From Haladaptatus cibarius D43 (GTDB lineage: Archaea > Halobacteriota > Halobacteria > Halobacteriales > Haladaptataceae): a stretch of 64,000 nt of DNA. Within the stretch, counting starts at the first letter, position 1. Every line of letters starts with the position of its first letter. The notes below the pieces were generated by a model. That model searched no databases, was not told the origin of the DNA, and saw only the letters and a list, made by a program, of their open reading frames with translations. The translations under genes were made by a program, and so were the position numbers. Where the stretch lies: positions 62,001 to 126,000 of the forward strand of contig NZ_JDTH01000012.1 in assembly GCF_000710615.1 (NCBI RefSeq), given 5' to 3'. Below, one piece after another: positions 17,552-26,429 of this stretch.

Positions 17552-18973
17552 TTACGCACGCACCTGCCGGACGGACGTGAGGATGGTTTCGATTCGGTCG
17601 CCCGGCCCGACTTCGAACGCCGAAGTTTGCGGATACGAACCGAGCGTCCGTCGGAATCGCTCGAATGAGACGTACTCCGAGTAGGTTTCATCGAGCGTGG
17701 AGAGGCCGTCTGGGTCGAAGAGAACGGTCGGCGCGAGAAACGCGTTCGTCTGCCTCGCCCGCCAACTCGTATACTGGACGCAGTTTCGAACCTCTGTTCG
17801 GTGCACATCCGACGTGAACAACGCGACGTACACGTCTTCGGAGTGGCGTTCGACGTGGGAACGGACGGCCTTGAACAGAGGGTCGTCCGCCGCGGAGGTC
17901 GTATCGCCCCGAGTCAGAAGATACGGTCGGATTCGTGCCGCGAACAGAGATCCGTCGTCCGGTAGTGTTCGCTGTCCGCGAGACGTGTCGTCGGTCGAAC
18001 GGCACTCGACACTGGGGGAAGCGCCGTCGTCCACATCGAGCGAGTAGAGCGCCTTCCGAACCGCCGCGTATTGCTCCGGCGTCGAGCGAAACGAACGACT
18101 GACGGTGACGCCGTCGGAGCCCACGGCGAACAGTCCAACCGCATCCGAGCGTTCGTGGGCTTCGGCGACGAGCGCGAGTGCGGCCTCCCTGAGGTACGCG
18201 AACTGCGTTTCGCCGGGGCGACCGCTTCCTACCGACGGACGATGGTCGATGAATATTGCGACCCGGCGATCCGGTTCGTTCTCGTACTCGCGGATGTGCG
18301 GGTAGTCGAATCTGGCCGTCGCGTTCCAATCTATCCGGCGGAGGCTGTCGCCGGTTTTGTACTCACGTATCTCGACCGTGGGCTGACCGTGGACGTTTCG
18401 TTCAGCATCTTCGTCGTCGTAGACGCTGTACGTTCGCTTACCGCCTCGTCCGACGTGGACGTTTGCGGGCGTTCGCTGTTCGACTGTAACGGTCGGTTCG
18501 TCGCCTTGTTTCCACCGCGCCGTCAACAATCCATGGCCGTCGGTAACTTCGACCGCGCACTCCTCGAACGAGACTGTTCCGGCGGTCGGAAATTCGACCG
18601 AATACGTCGTCGTTGCCGCCGTCTCGTCCGCGCCAAAGATCACGGTTCGATTCGCCGTCTCTGCTCCACGACCGGAAATCGGTGGGCGCGATTCGACCGT
18701 CACCTCGAACGCGGTTCGACGCGCCAGTGACGCGTCGAGAGTGACCGACAGCGGCGCGTCTGTCGGAATCGAGGGCTGTGAAATCGACTGCGAGACCGTT
18801 AGCTCGTCCGGTAGTCGTTCGAGCTCTACTACGAACGAGTAATAGTGGTAGAGGAGCCAACAGGCGACTCCCACGGTGCCGAAGACGAGTGACGGCCGGG
18901 CGAAGACGACTGCTAACACGGAGAACGAGAGTGCGGTTACGGCGACTATCCACTGACGACGAGTCGCGTACAT
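17552..18973 (-). CDS. DUF58 protein, MoxR partner
   Basis: A 473-residue protein with two N-terminal helices (about 7-45), a beta-rich middle, and the DUF58 core GDSLRRIDWNATAR near residue 210. A VWA-like fold follows (VAIFIDHRPS; LVAEAHERSDAVGLF). DUF58 proteins are the usual partners of MoxR ATPases. The ATG giving MYATRRQW was preferred over a GTG four codons earlier. It heads the minus-strand triplet and is divergent from the DUF4129 gene, so the roughly 300-base gap between them probably holds both promoters. Confidence 0.88.
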   Translation of the reverse strand: MYATRRQWIVAVTALSFSVLAVVFARPSLVFGTVGVACWLLYHYYSFVVELERLPDELTVSQSISQPSIPTDAPLSVTLDASLARRTAFEVTVESRPPISGRGAETANRTVIFGADETAATTTYSVEFPTAGTVSFEECAVEVTDGHGLLTARWKQGDEPTVTVEQRTPANVHVGRGGKRTYSVYDDEDAERNVHGQPTVEIREYKTGDSLRRIDWNATARFDYPHIREYENEPDRRVAIFIDHRPSVGSGRPGETQFAYLREAALALVAEAHERSDAVGLFAVGSDGVTVSRSFRSTPEQYAAVRKALYSLDVDDGASPSVECRSTDDTSRGQRTLPDDGSLFAARIRPYLLTRGDTTSAADDPLFKAVRSHVERHSEDVYVALFTSDVHRTEVRNCVQYTSWRARQTNAFLAPTVLFDPDGLSTLDETYSEYVSFERFRRTLGSYPQTSAFEVGPGDRIETILTSVRQVRA

Positions 18974-19269
18974 CACTCTGAACACCTGATGGGGATAGTT
19001 AATTCGTTCACATCGTTCCGGTGGTAAGTGGCGCTTTCCCGCCCACCGTAGACGGCATCCCTGTTACGAGCGATGATCGAGCGGTCGCGGCAGTGTTACT
19101 CCGGCCCGAACCAGCGATAGACCGGTCTTACTGCCCCCAACGAACCTTCAGTTTTAAGCACGGGTCTGGCTTATCCCGCCTTCACGCGGCGGTCGAAACG
19201 AAGACGCACGAGGGAAGGGGAACCGTCGAACAGTCACGAAAGACGGTCGAGACGAACTGCTCGATAGCC

Positions 19270-21402
19270 ATGAACTGCCTGAGACACACAGTATCTGTAG
19301 CGATAGTTGTCGCCCTTATCGTTACGTCGTCGGCGATAGTCATCGGACAGACCACGACCACGTCCGAACAGGCGACTGACAGCCCCGCGTCGGGTTCCGT
19401 CGAGACGACGCCCAACGGAACTGTTCCCCGTCACCAGAATCCGGAACAGGTTCGACGGGATGGGAATACCGATGCGGTCGAGCGGTGGCTCGAAGCCCGA
19501 CTCGCGCGGCGACTTGGCGACAGCGCCGTTCATCTCAAACGGGGACAGTACGAGCAAGCACGGAGCATCGTCGGTGGCGACTATTCTCGCCAACTCGGAC
19601 AGTACGTCGAGATTCAGCAGTCGATGCGAACGAACGACAGCGACAACAGCACCGAGCAGTTCCAGCAGGGTGTAAAGAGCCAGCGAACGTTCGCCGAGTC
19701 GGTGCAAGAGTATCGTCAAACCTACAAAAAATACCAACGCGCGAGGCGGAACGGAAACATCGAGCGGGCACGACAACATGCGCGGAAACTCGACCGACTG
19801 TCAGCGCGGACGAACCAGTCCGCTTCGTCGGTGAAATCGACGTATCGAAACGTCTCACAGACGACATCGGTCAATTTGTCCCAGCAGTCACAGCAGGTCA
19901 CATCCATTTCACAGAACGTTTCCCAAACGCAAACGACCGTTGAGGACGAGGTGTTCCAGCGAACATCGCTAAACGTATCAACGTCGTCGCGCAACGCTTC
20001 GTTCCTTGACCCGGTGCAGTTGAGTGGCACGTTGACCGCGGCGAATGGATCCGCGGTAGCGAACCGGAACGTGACGCTCATGGTCGAAAATCAAACTATC
20101 CGGACGAGAACTAGCTTCGACGGACGCTTTCGTACTACGTACCGTCCAACGACGCTCCCGGTGAACACCAGTCGGGTGACAGTCGAATATCGCCCGTCGA
20201 ACACGTCGGCGTATCTCGGTGCGAACGACACTGTCAACCTGAACGTGACGCAGGTCACTCCGAACGTGACGCTAACACGAACGCCGAACAGAACCGCATT
20301 CGACCGGCGATTCGTCGTTTCGGGTACCGTCAGTGCCGACGATATCGAGGCATGGAACGTCCCGGTGGCCGTCAGTCTCGGCGGCGAGCAAATTGGGACG
20401 ACTACCACTGGAGCGAACGGTTCTTTCAGTCTCCAAACTCGACTTCCGATGTCCGTTCAGTCCGGGCAACAGCAACTTCGGGCGACGGTGCCGCTCTCGG
20501 GACGAGCACTGGCGAGCGCGAACGAATCCACGACTGTCACCGTCGAGCGGACGAACGCCTCGTTGTCGGTCAACGCGACGCGGAACGAGAGTCGCGTCGA
20601 AACGAGCGGGAGACTCACGACCAGAAACGGGACAGCGGTGGCACAGCGCACCGTCGTCTTTCGCGTGAACGGAACTCGTGTCGCCGAGACGACGACGGGA
20701 AAGAACGGAAGTTACGCGACGACGTTCGAACTACCATCGTCCGTGGCCGATAGCGAGTCAGCCACGGTAACCGCGGTGTACGAACCATCCGGGTCGAATC
20801 TCGGCGCCGCGCGGGCGAGTGACGTCGTCGAGGGGATGTCGAGTCACCAGCGCCTCCTCGATTGGATTTCGGTTCCGTGGACTGGAGGGGTGCTATTTGT
20901 GTTCGTCGTTCTCGTCGGACTAATTTTCGGTCGGTCGCGTCGCACTGATGCCGTGAGCGACGTAGACGACGCGACCGACGCGGACGACGAGAGAGATCCG
21001 GATGAGCGAGTAAAACCGGTCGAAGCGGACGCCGAATTCGACGCCGAGACGAATCTTCTCGACACCGCTCGAACCCATCTTTCGATGGACGAATACGCGT
21101 CTGCGGTCGAAGCGGGGTACGTCGCGTTCCGGCAGTATCTCGATCGGCAGTACGGCCTTACCCAATCCGCGACACCACGCGAATTCCGCGATTCGGCCGA
21201 GTCGGAAATCAGCGACCGCGAATACAGGATACTCAGCGACTTGACCGCGTGCTATGAGCACGTTGCGTTTGCATCACGTCCGATTTCGGCAGCCGCTGTT
21301 TCCGATCTGCTTGCCGTTGTCGAGGAGAACATGATTGACGAGGAGATGACCGATTTGGGGAATGCGACAGATGAATCGGACGGTGAGGGGTCGAGAGACT
21401 GA
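19270..21402 (+). CDS. secreted/membrane protein with Ig-like repeats and C-terminal DUF4129 domain
   Basis: The 710-residue product starts with a signal peptide (MNCLRHTVSVAIVVALIVTS). A helical, Gln-rich extracellular segment with coiled-coil character follows (about 60-220). Then come three or so Ig-like beta repeats of the NGSF / GKNGSY type rich in N-x-T sites, a membrane helix (about 535-560), and a cytoplasmic DUF4129-type domain (DRQYGLTQSATPREFRDSAE; CYEHVAFASRPI). The longer frame upstream of this ATG has no signal peptide and is not favoured. DUF4129 domains often accompany MoxR/DUF58 systems. The architecture suggests an envelope sensor or scaffold. Confidence 0.82.
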   Translation: MNCLRHTVSVAIVVALIVTSSAIVIGQTTTTSEQATDSPASGSVETTPNGTVPRHQNPEQVRRDGNTDAVERWLEARLARRLGDSAVHLKRGQYEQARSIVGGDYSRQLGQYVEIQQSMRTNDSDNSTEQFQQGVKSQRTFAESVQEYRQTYKKYQRARRNGNIERARQHARKLDRLSARTNQSASSVKSTYRNVSQTTSVNLSQQSQQVTSISQNVSQTQTTVEDEVFQRTSLNVSTSSRNASFLDPVQLSGTLTAANGSAVANRNVTLMVENQTIRTRTSFDGRFRTTYRPTTLPVNTSRVTVEYRPSNTSAYLGANDTVNLNVTQVTPNVTLTRTPNRTAFDRRFVVSGTVSADDIEAWNVPVAVSLGGEQIGTTTTGANGSFSLQTRLPMSVQSGQQQLRATVPLSGRALASANESTTVTVERTNASLSVNATRNESRVETSGRLTTRNGTAVAQRTVVFRVNGTRVAETTTGKNGSYATTFELPSSVADSESATVTAVYEPSGSNLGAARASDVVEGMSSHQRLLDWISVPWTGGVLFVFVVLVGLIFGRSRRTDAVSDVDDATDADDERDPDERVKPVEADAEFDAETNLLDTARTHLSMDEYASAVEAGYVAFRQYLDRQYGLTQSATPREFRDSAESEISDREYRILSDLTACYEHVAFASRPISAAAVSDLLAVVEENMIDEEMTDLGNATDESDGEGSRD

Positions 21403-21655
21403 GTACGATTTCCGCCATGTGCTGTCGAGTCGAAACCGATAGTAGGCGGCGAAACCAGGTGAATCCGGTGATTTGTGCTCATTGGATGAGGAGGTAGCGA
21501 AGTTGGACGAAATAAATGAAAGGTTATGTGGGGATTGTACGATGTCGGCAAAACAGAAACGGTGGCTAAACTCCTGTCGCCCGCTTTCTGCGACGTTGTA
21601 GCTCTCGTTACGCCCGAAATGTTGAAGTCACAACAGATGGTGCATCGATACTCCA

Positions 21656-21805
21656 ATGGAAAGTCAAGACGACCAAGTGCGGCGCGGTACAAAACATCTC
21701 CACGACGTCGGAGATGGCAGCGGTTGCACCGAAATATGGGAGCATCTGAGCGACCGACGTGCGGAGAACGAGAGGTCGGACGATGAGGAGGATGACCACC
21801 AATGA
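21656..21805 (+). CDS. 49-residue acidic protein coupled to the SQD1-like gene
   Basis: The frame encodes MESQDDQVRRGTKHLHDVG, then GDGSGCTEIWEHLSDRRAE and an Asp/Glu/His tail. It has a normal ATG, and its stop overlaps the next gene's start as ATGA, the classic haloarchaeal coupling arrangement. The central GCTEIWEHLS segment looks like a short conserved motif with one Cys. I do not recognise a family. Codon use matches its neighbours. Its position suggests an accessory subunit or regulator of the synthase that follows. Confidence 0.65.
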   Translation: MESQDDQVRRGTKHLHDVGDGSGCTEIWEHLSDRRAENERSDDEEDDHQ

Positions 21806-23001
21806 CGATTCTCGTCACCGGCGGCGACGGGTACGTCGGTTGGCCGACGGCGCTCCGAATCGCCGACCGAACTGACCAGCGCGTCATCAGCGTGGACAAC
21901 TGCGGACGACGACGGTGGGTCGAAGAAGTCGGGTGCCACAGCGCCGTTCCGGTTGCTGGTCCCGAAGAACGCGTCGAAGCCGCGCACAACCAACTCGACG
22001 TGACGAACCTCTCGTTCGTTCGCGCCGATTTGGTAGACCAGTCGGCCGTCGAGGAACTCCTCGCCGTCCACGAACCCGACGTTATCGTACACACGGCCGC
22101 ACAGCCGTCTGCACCGTATTCCCAAATCAACGGCGAGCGGGCGAACTACACCCAACACAACAACCTTCAATCGACCCGAAATCTCCTGTGGGGACTCGAA
22201 GAGCAGGGACTCACCGACACGCACTTCATCGAGACGACGACGACCGGCGTCTATGGCGCTCCTGACTTTCCCATTCCGGAAGGCGGCGCGACGATGGTAA
22301 ACGGCGGCGAGCGAGACGAAGTGCCGTTTCCGGCGATGGCCGGAAGCTGGTACCACCTCACGAAATCGCACGACGCCGCGAATTTGCGACTAGCGCACAC
22401 CCAGTTCGATATTCCGATTAGCGACGTTCGGACGGCCATCATCTACGGAACCGAAACCGAGGAGACCAGAGGGTCGAGCGAGTTAAAGACACGCTTCGAC
22501 TTCGACTACTACTTTGGAACCGTCGTCCACCGATTCTGCGCGCAGGCAGTCGCCGGGTATCCGCTGACGGTGTACGGCAAAGGCGAACAGCGAAAACCGT
22601 TTGCCAGCCTCGAAGACACCGTCGAAGGTCTCGCACGACTCGCACTCGACGACGCCGATGCTCGCTCGGACGACTTCGTGGTGTACAACCAAGTGACGCG
22701 AGCAATCAGCATCGTCGAAATCGCCGAAACCATCGCTGACGTGGCCGGAGAGTCCGGCTTCGACACGTCCGTCGAGCACGTCGAGAATCCTCGGGACGAG
22801 GACGAGACGCACGCTATGGAGATAGAGAACGACCGGTACCTATCGCTCATCGGCGACCAGCGACAGACGTTCGAAGACGGTATTCGGGACGTGATGAAGT
22901 CGCTCAATCGACATGCGGATCGAATTGAATCTCATGAAGACCGCTTCGTTCCGGACGTACTCAAAGAGCGAGCCGAAGCGACGGCAGAATCGCAGGACTA
23001 G
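21802..23001 (+). CDS. NAD-dependent nucleotide-sugar synthase, SQD1 (UDP-sulfoquinovose synthase)-like
   Basis: A 399-residue extended SDR enzyme. The NAD-binding motif is GGDGYVGWPTALR, in which GYxGWPTA is characteristic of the SQD1 family. HTAAQPSAPYSQ, the catalytic Thr region ETTTTGVYG, and a YxxxK (WYHLTKSHD) follow. SQD1/Agl3-type enzymes form UDP-sulfoquinovose from UDP-glucose and sulfite. A haloarchaeal relative acts in an alternative N-glycosylation pathway of Haloferax volcanii. Membership of the family is clear; the substrate here is inferred. It is preceded by the coupled 49-residue protein, and a sulfatase-family gene lies in the same glycan region. Confidence 0.85.
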   Translation: MTILVTGGDGYVGWPTALRIADRTDQRVISVDNCGRRRWVEEVGCHSAVPVAGPEERVEAAHNQLDVTNLSFVRADLVDQSAVEELLAVHEPDVIVHTAAQPSAPYSQINGERANYTQHNNLQSTRNLLWGLEEQGLTDTHFIETTTTGVYGAPDFPIPEGGATMVNGGERDEVPFPAMAGSWYHLTKSHDAANLRLAHTQFDIPISDVRTAIIYGTETEETRGSSELKTRFDFDYYFGTVVHRFCAQAVAGYPLTVYGKGEQRKPFASLEDTVEGLARLALDDADARSDDFVVYNQVTRAISIVEIAETIADVAGESGFDTSVEHVENPRDEDETHAMEIENDRYLSLIGDQRQTFEDGIRDVMKSLNRHADRIESHEDRFVPDVLKERAEATAESQD

Positions 23002-23104
23002 GCCGTTCCGTTCGGAGTCGCCCGACACCGCTCGTGACGACTTTCGTCCGAAACCGTTCCAGCGGCCGACAGATACGTAAGTACTTCTGACGAGTTCAAT
23101 ACCG

Positions 23105-23377
23105 ATGTCCGTCACGCACCGACGCCAGTTCGTTTACGGGCAGTGTGGACTGATGCTCGTCGCGGCCGCCCTGCTGTCGATTCTCGGCGTCCTCACTGTC
23201 GAGACGTTTTTTATCGTCTCGTTCGTCGGCTTTCTGATGCTGTTAGAACTCACGTCCCCGGCGTATGTCCGTCCTCAGTGGCAGTCGCGTCTCCGATGGA
23301 TACTCCTGTTGGGACTGCTAATGTTCTGTTACCTCGTTGTCGCTCGCGCTGAAGACTTGCTCTCGCTCGCGTCGTAA
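23105..23377 (+). CDS. small membrane protein, three predicted helices
   Basis: 90 residues with hydrophobic segments at about 11-30, 32-50 and 64-84, and Arg residues flanking them. It follows the SQD1-like gene on the same strand and converges on a glycosyltransferase gene, with four bases between the stops. No known domain. The ATG is preceded by a TACGTAAGT-type AT-poor stretch, and no other start is available. Confidence 0.7.
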   Translation: MSVTHRRQFVYGQCGLMLVAAALLSILGVLTVETFFIVSFVGFLMLLELTSPAYVRPQWQSRLRWILLLGLLMFCYLVVARAEDLLSLAS

Positions 23378-23381
23378 TCGG

Positions 23382-24485
23382 CTACTCGTCGGCGATGAGC
23401 GCGGTGTATTCCGCCATCATCGACTCTACATCGAAGTTCTCGACCATGAACTCCCGAGCGACTCGACCGCAGTCGGCGAGATTTGTTCCGGCCAACTGTT
23501 CGATTCCGTCCGCGAGCGCATTCGGGTCGTTTGGCGGGACGACGACACCACCGTGAACCAAATCGGAGACGCCACCGACGTTGGTGCTCACAACCGGCGT
23601 CTCACAGGCTTGAGCTTCCCGTATCACCGCTGGCGGCCCCTCCGCCAGCGATCCCAGTACAAACATGTCCGCGGCGATTAAAAACGGGCGGACGTCGTCC
23701 TGATAACCGGCGAACGTGACGTCCCCGTCGATACCGCCTTTCTCGGCAGTTCGTTCGTACGCCGCTCGCTTCGTTCCGTCGCCGACGAGCGTCAGGTGGT
23801 ACTCTCGATTTCCACGTTCCTGAAGCTTCTCGACCGCCGCCAGCAAGTAATGAACGCCTTTCACCGGGTCGAGACGGCCGACGTACACCAACTCGACCGC
23901 GTCGTTCCGGTCGAATTCGGCAGCCGTCGTCGCGTCGGGGGCGTAGTGGTCGAGGTCGATTCCGGTCGGAATCACGCTCGTCTTCCGGTCGGACGTGAAC
24001 CGGGTCAGCCCGTCGCGGACGTACTCGCCTTGTCCTACGATGTGATCGGCGGCCGCGAACGTGACACGACCGACGGAATGCGTGTAGAGTTTCGACACCG
24101 CATCGACGAGTCGATTGCCGTAGAACCACTCAATGCCGACGAGGTTACTCACGACGACGGTCGTCTCGACGCCGAACCGTCGGCCGAGCAATGCTCCTAT
24201 CGAGCACACCGGATAGAGGTAGTCGCCGATGACGAACCTGTCGAGCGTGGGGATGTCGTCTCGCAATAGCCGGTAGAATCCCGGCGTCGGAAGTGTGTAC
24301 CGAATCTTGGGAACGAACCGCGCTGGATAGTATTTCACCGTGATGTTCTCCCCCTTGGGGGGATTTCCGCGCCCCTTTTTCGGATGGTAGAAGACGACAT
24401 CGTGGCCGTTCGCCGCCAATCTTGGCGCGAGTATCTTCGGGTCGGGTCTGACGAGAACCGTCGGATTCAGTAGTCCTATTTTCAT
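23382..24485 (-). CDS. glycosyltransferase family 4
   Basis: A 367-residue GT-B enzyme. The N-terminal domain begins MKIGLLNPTVL. The C-terminal donor domain has VYVGRLDPVKGVHYLL, LVGDGTKR and the EGPPAVIREAQACETPVVSTNVGG segment, with the catalytic E-x7-E arrangement of GT4 retaining transferases. It probably acts on the cytoplasmic face, adding a sugar to a lipid-linked glycan. It is related in plan to the GT4 at 27546-28682. It is divergently placed from the membrane protein at 24744, sharing a gap of about 260 bases. Confidence 0.92.
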   Translation of the reverse strand: MKIGLLNPTVLVRPDPKILAPRLAANGHDVVFYHPKKGRGNPPKGENITVKYYPARFVPKIRYTLPTPGFYRLLRDDIPTLDRFVIGDYLYPVCSIGALLGRRFGVETTVVVSNLVGIEWFYGNRLVDAVSKLYTHSVGRVTFAAADHIVGQGEYVRDGLTRFTSDRKTSVIPTGIDLDHYAPDATTAAEFDRNDAVELVYVGRLDPVKGVHYLLAAVEKLQERGNREYHLTLVGDGTKRAAYERTAEKGGIDGDVTFAGYQDDVRPFLIAADMFVLGSLAEGPPAVIREAQACETPVVSTNVGGVSDLVHGGVVVPPNDPNALADGIEQLAGTNLADCGRVAREFMVENFDVESMMAEYTALIADE

Positions 24486-24743
24486 CGGTCGGGAAGGCCA
24501 GTTTTGGAAAGACCGTGTAGCTGCTCACGTCCAGTCGCGGGACAGCGTGATTCAAAGCCGCGTAGGCTACGAGTACGGTACGTACTCCTATATCACCGAG
24601 ACGGAACGAGAAAAAGATTCGCGGAAAGTTTCACTACGGAAATCCGTTAGAAATGCGCCGGTCGTCCAATTCACACTCCGAGTGTACCTTCCCGAAGGCC
24701 GATAGATTTGTAACTGACTCCGTTGACCAACGAAGAGACCGAA

Positions 24744-26429
24744 ATGATTCTCCGCTCCGTCGCCGACCGACCAATGGATGTCGTTAAGGCAGTCGTCGTT
24801 GCCACCTGTTGGATTCTGACGGCGGCGGTCATCGTCACACACCTCGATGGGGCGTTGTACCCGTCGCTCACCGTCGGCGTCGGCCTCGTCGTCGCTATGT
24901 TGGCCGGCATCGTCCTCTTCGTCCCCTCTCTTCCGACGAAACTGGTTCTCACGCTCATTGTCGCGCTCAGTGTCTTCTATCGAACGTACATAGTCTTGTT
25001 TCCCGCTAGCTACCTCGGAATGGATCCTGACAAGTTCGCCGCCGCGATGGTCGTTCTGATGAAGACTGGTCGCGTGACGACGCTCGATTTCAACTTCTAC
25101 GGGGAAGCACCCGCGTTCTTGGTCTCCGGCGCGATGACTGGACAGGTGCTCGGACTGCCGGGATTAGCGATACTGGACGTGTATGCCGTCGCCTTCGGTT
25201 TCTTCTTTCCGCTCGTCGGGTACGTCCTCGCACGGTCGTTGGCCACCACTCGGGCGGGGTTGTACGCCGCTCTGTTGGGGTCGGTCGCCACGGCGTCCGT
25301 GATGTGGTCGGTGATGCCCATCGCGCAGACGCTCGCCGTCGCGTTCTGGCTCATGCTGTTGTTCGTCCTCGGTCAGTATCTGGAAGGCAAACAGCACCGG
25401 TACGTGATACTGACGTTCGTCCTCGCCGTCTCACTGCTGTATACGCACAAGGCGACGACGTTGCTCGTATTCGGAACCATCGTCGCGTGCGCCATCGCCA
25501 TCTTCGTCAACAGAGACCGGTGGAGCTTTGACGCCGTTCGACAGGCGACGTCCGTCTCCACGCTATTCGTGCTGGCGCTCCTCTCCGCCGTCTTCGTCTT
25601 CATTCAACTGGCGATTTTGACGGACTACCTCCCGTTAGTGGTCGGGCGTCTCCTCGTCGCGCTCGGTTCGGGTGGTGGAACCACGACGCCGCCACCGATT
25701 GACCCCACCGCCGCCGTTCCAGTCGCACAAGACCTCGCTAGCTTCGTTTTCCGGCGTTCCTACGGGCTGCTGTTAGTTCCGCTCGCGGGACTCGGCTGGT
25801 TTCTGCTGTATCGTCGCTCGGATTCCAACTACGTTTCGACCGTTTTGGCCGGTAGTGCGGTCGCCGTCGCGCTGATGAGCGTCGGCGTTGTGAGCCTCTC
25901 GGCGGTGAATCCGTCGCGCATCTACTTCTTCGCCGAACTCTTGTTTTGCGTCCTCGTCGCCGCGACTATCCTAAACCGACATCGCCCTGGCCAGCGGCGG
26001 CGGCTTCTCGTCGCCGTTCTTCTCCCACTATTGCTGTTCTCGCAACTGGCGACCCCGCTCGTCGCACCCGACCATCCGCAAGGAGAGCGTCAGTATCTCA
26101 CTGCACAGGAAGTGGAAGCGAAGCAGTTCTCGGGTCACATCCCCGGACGCATTGCCACCGATATGTACTACGCGCGGGAGGTAGTGCAACTGAACGACCA
26201 AGAGGCGAACGACCGGACGTATGTCTCCGTAGACGGGCAGTTGCTGAACGGTACGGTAACTGAAAACGGCAACACCTCGTACGTCGCCTTTCGGGAAGAT
26301 GCTCGCGTGTACCGCCTCTATGGACAGTTGAAAGGACGGTGGCGGCTGACGTACAACCCCACGCCGAGGTACGACCGGGCGTACGACCGCGTCTACACGA
26401 ACGGCGGCGTCTCGGTTTACGACCGTTGA
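24744..26429 (+). CDS. polytopic membrane protein, GT-C glycosyltransferase-like
   Basis: About 561 residues with a dozen or more helices and a first extracellular loop bearing LGMDPDKFAAAM. This resembles the acidic loop of the protein at 1607-3508 and of GT-C sugar transferases. The C-terminal ~110 residues are extracellular (ARVYRLYGQLKGRWRLTYNP). The ATG giving MILRSVADRP is preferred; a TTG seven codons earlier is possible. Its stop overlaps the convergent CapD-like gene by 13 bases. Likely role: a polyprenyl-phosphate-sugar-dependent transferase or glycan polymerase. This is inference from topology and context. Confidence 0.65.
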   Translation: MILRSVADRPMDVVKAVVVATCWILTAAVIVTHLDGALYPSLTVGVGLVVAMLAGIVLFVPSLPTKLVLTLIVALSVFYRTYIVLFPASYLGMDPDKFAAAMVVLMKTGRVTTLDFNFYGEAPAFLVSGAMTGQVLGLPGLAILDVYAVAFGFFFPLVGYVLARSLATTRAGLYAALLGSVATASVMWSVMPIAQTLAVAFWLMLLFVLGQYLEGKQHRYVILTFVLAVSLLYTHKATTLLVFGTIVACAIAIFVNRDRWSFDAVRQATSVSTLFVLALLSAVFVFIQLAILTDYLPLVVGRLLVALGSGGGTTTPPPIDPTAAVPVAQDLASFVFRRSYGLLLVPLAGLGWFLLYRRSDSNYVSTVLAGSAVAVALMSVGVVSLSAVNPSRIYFFAELLFCVLVAATILNRHRPGQRRRLLVAVLLPLLLFSQLATPLVAPDHPQGERQYLTAQEVEAKQFSGHIPGRIATDMYYAREVVQLNDQEANDRTYVSVDGQLLNGTVTENGNTSYVAFREDARVYRLYGQLKGRWRLTYNPTPRYDRAYDRVYTNGGVSVYDR

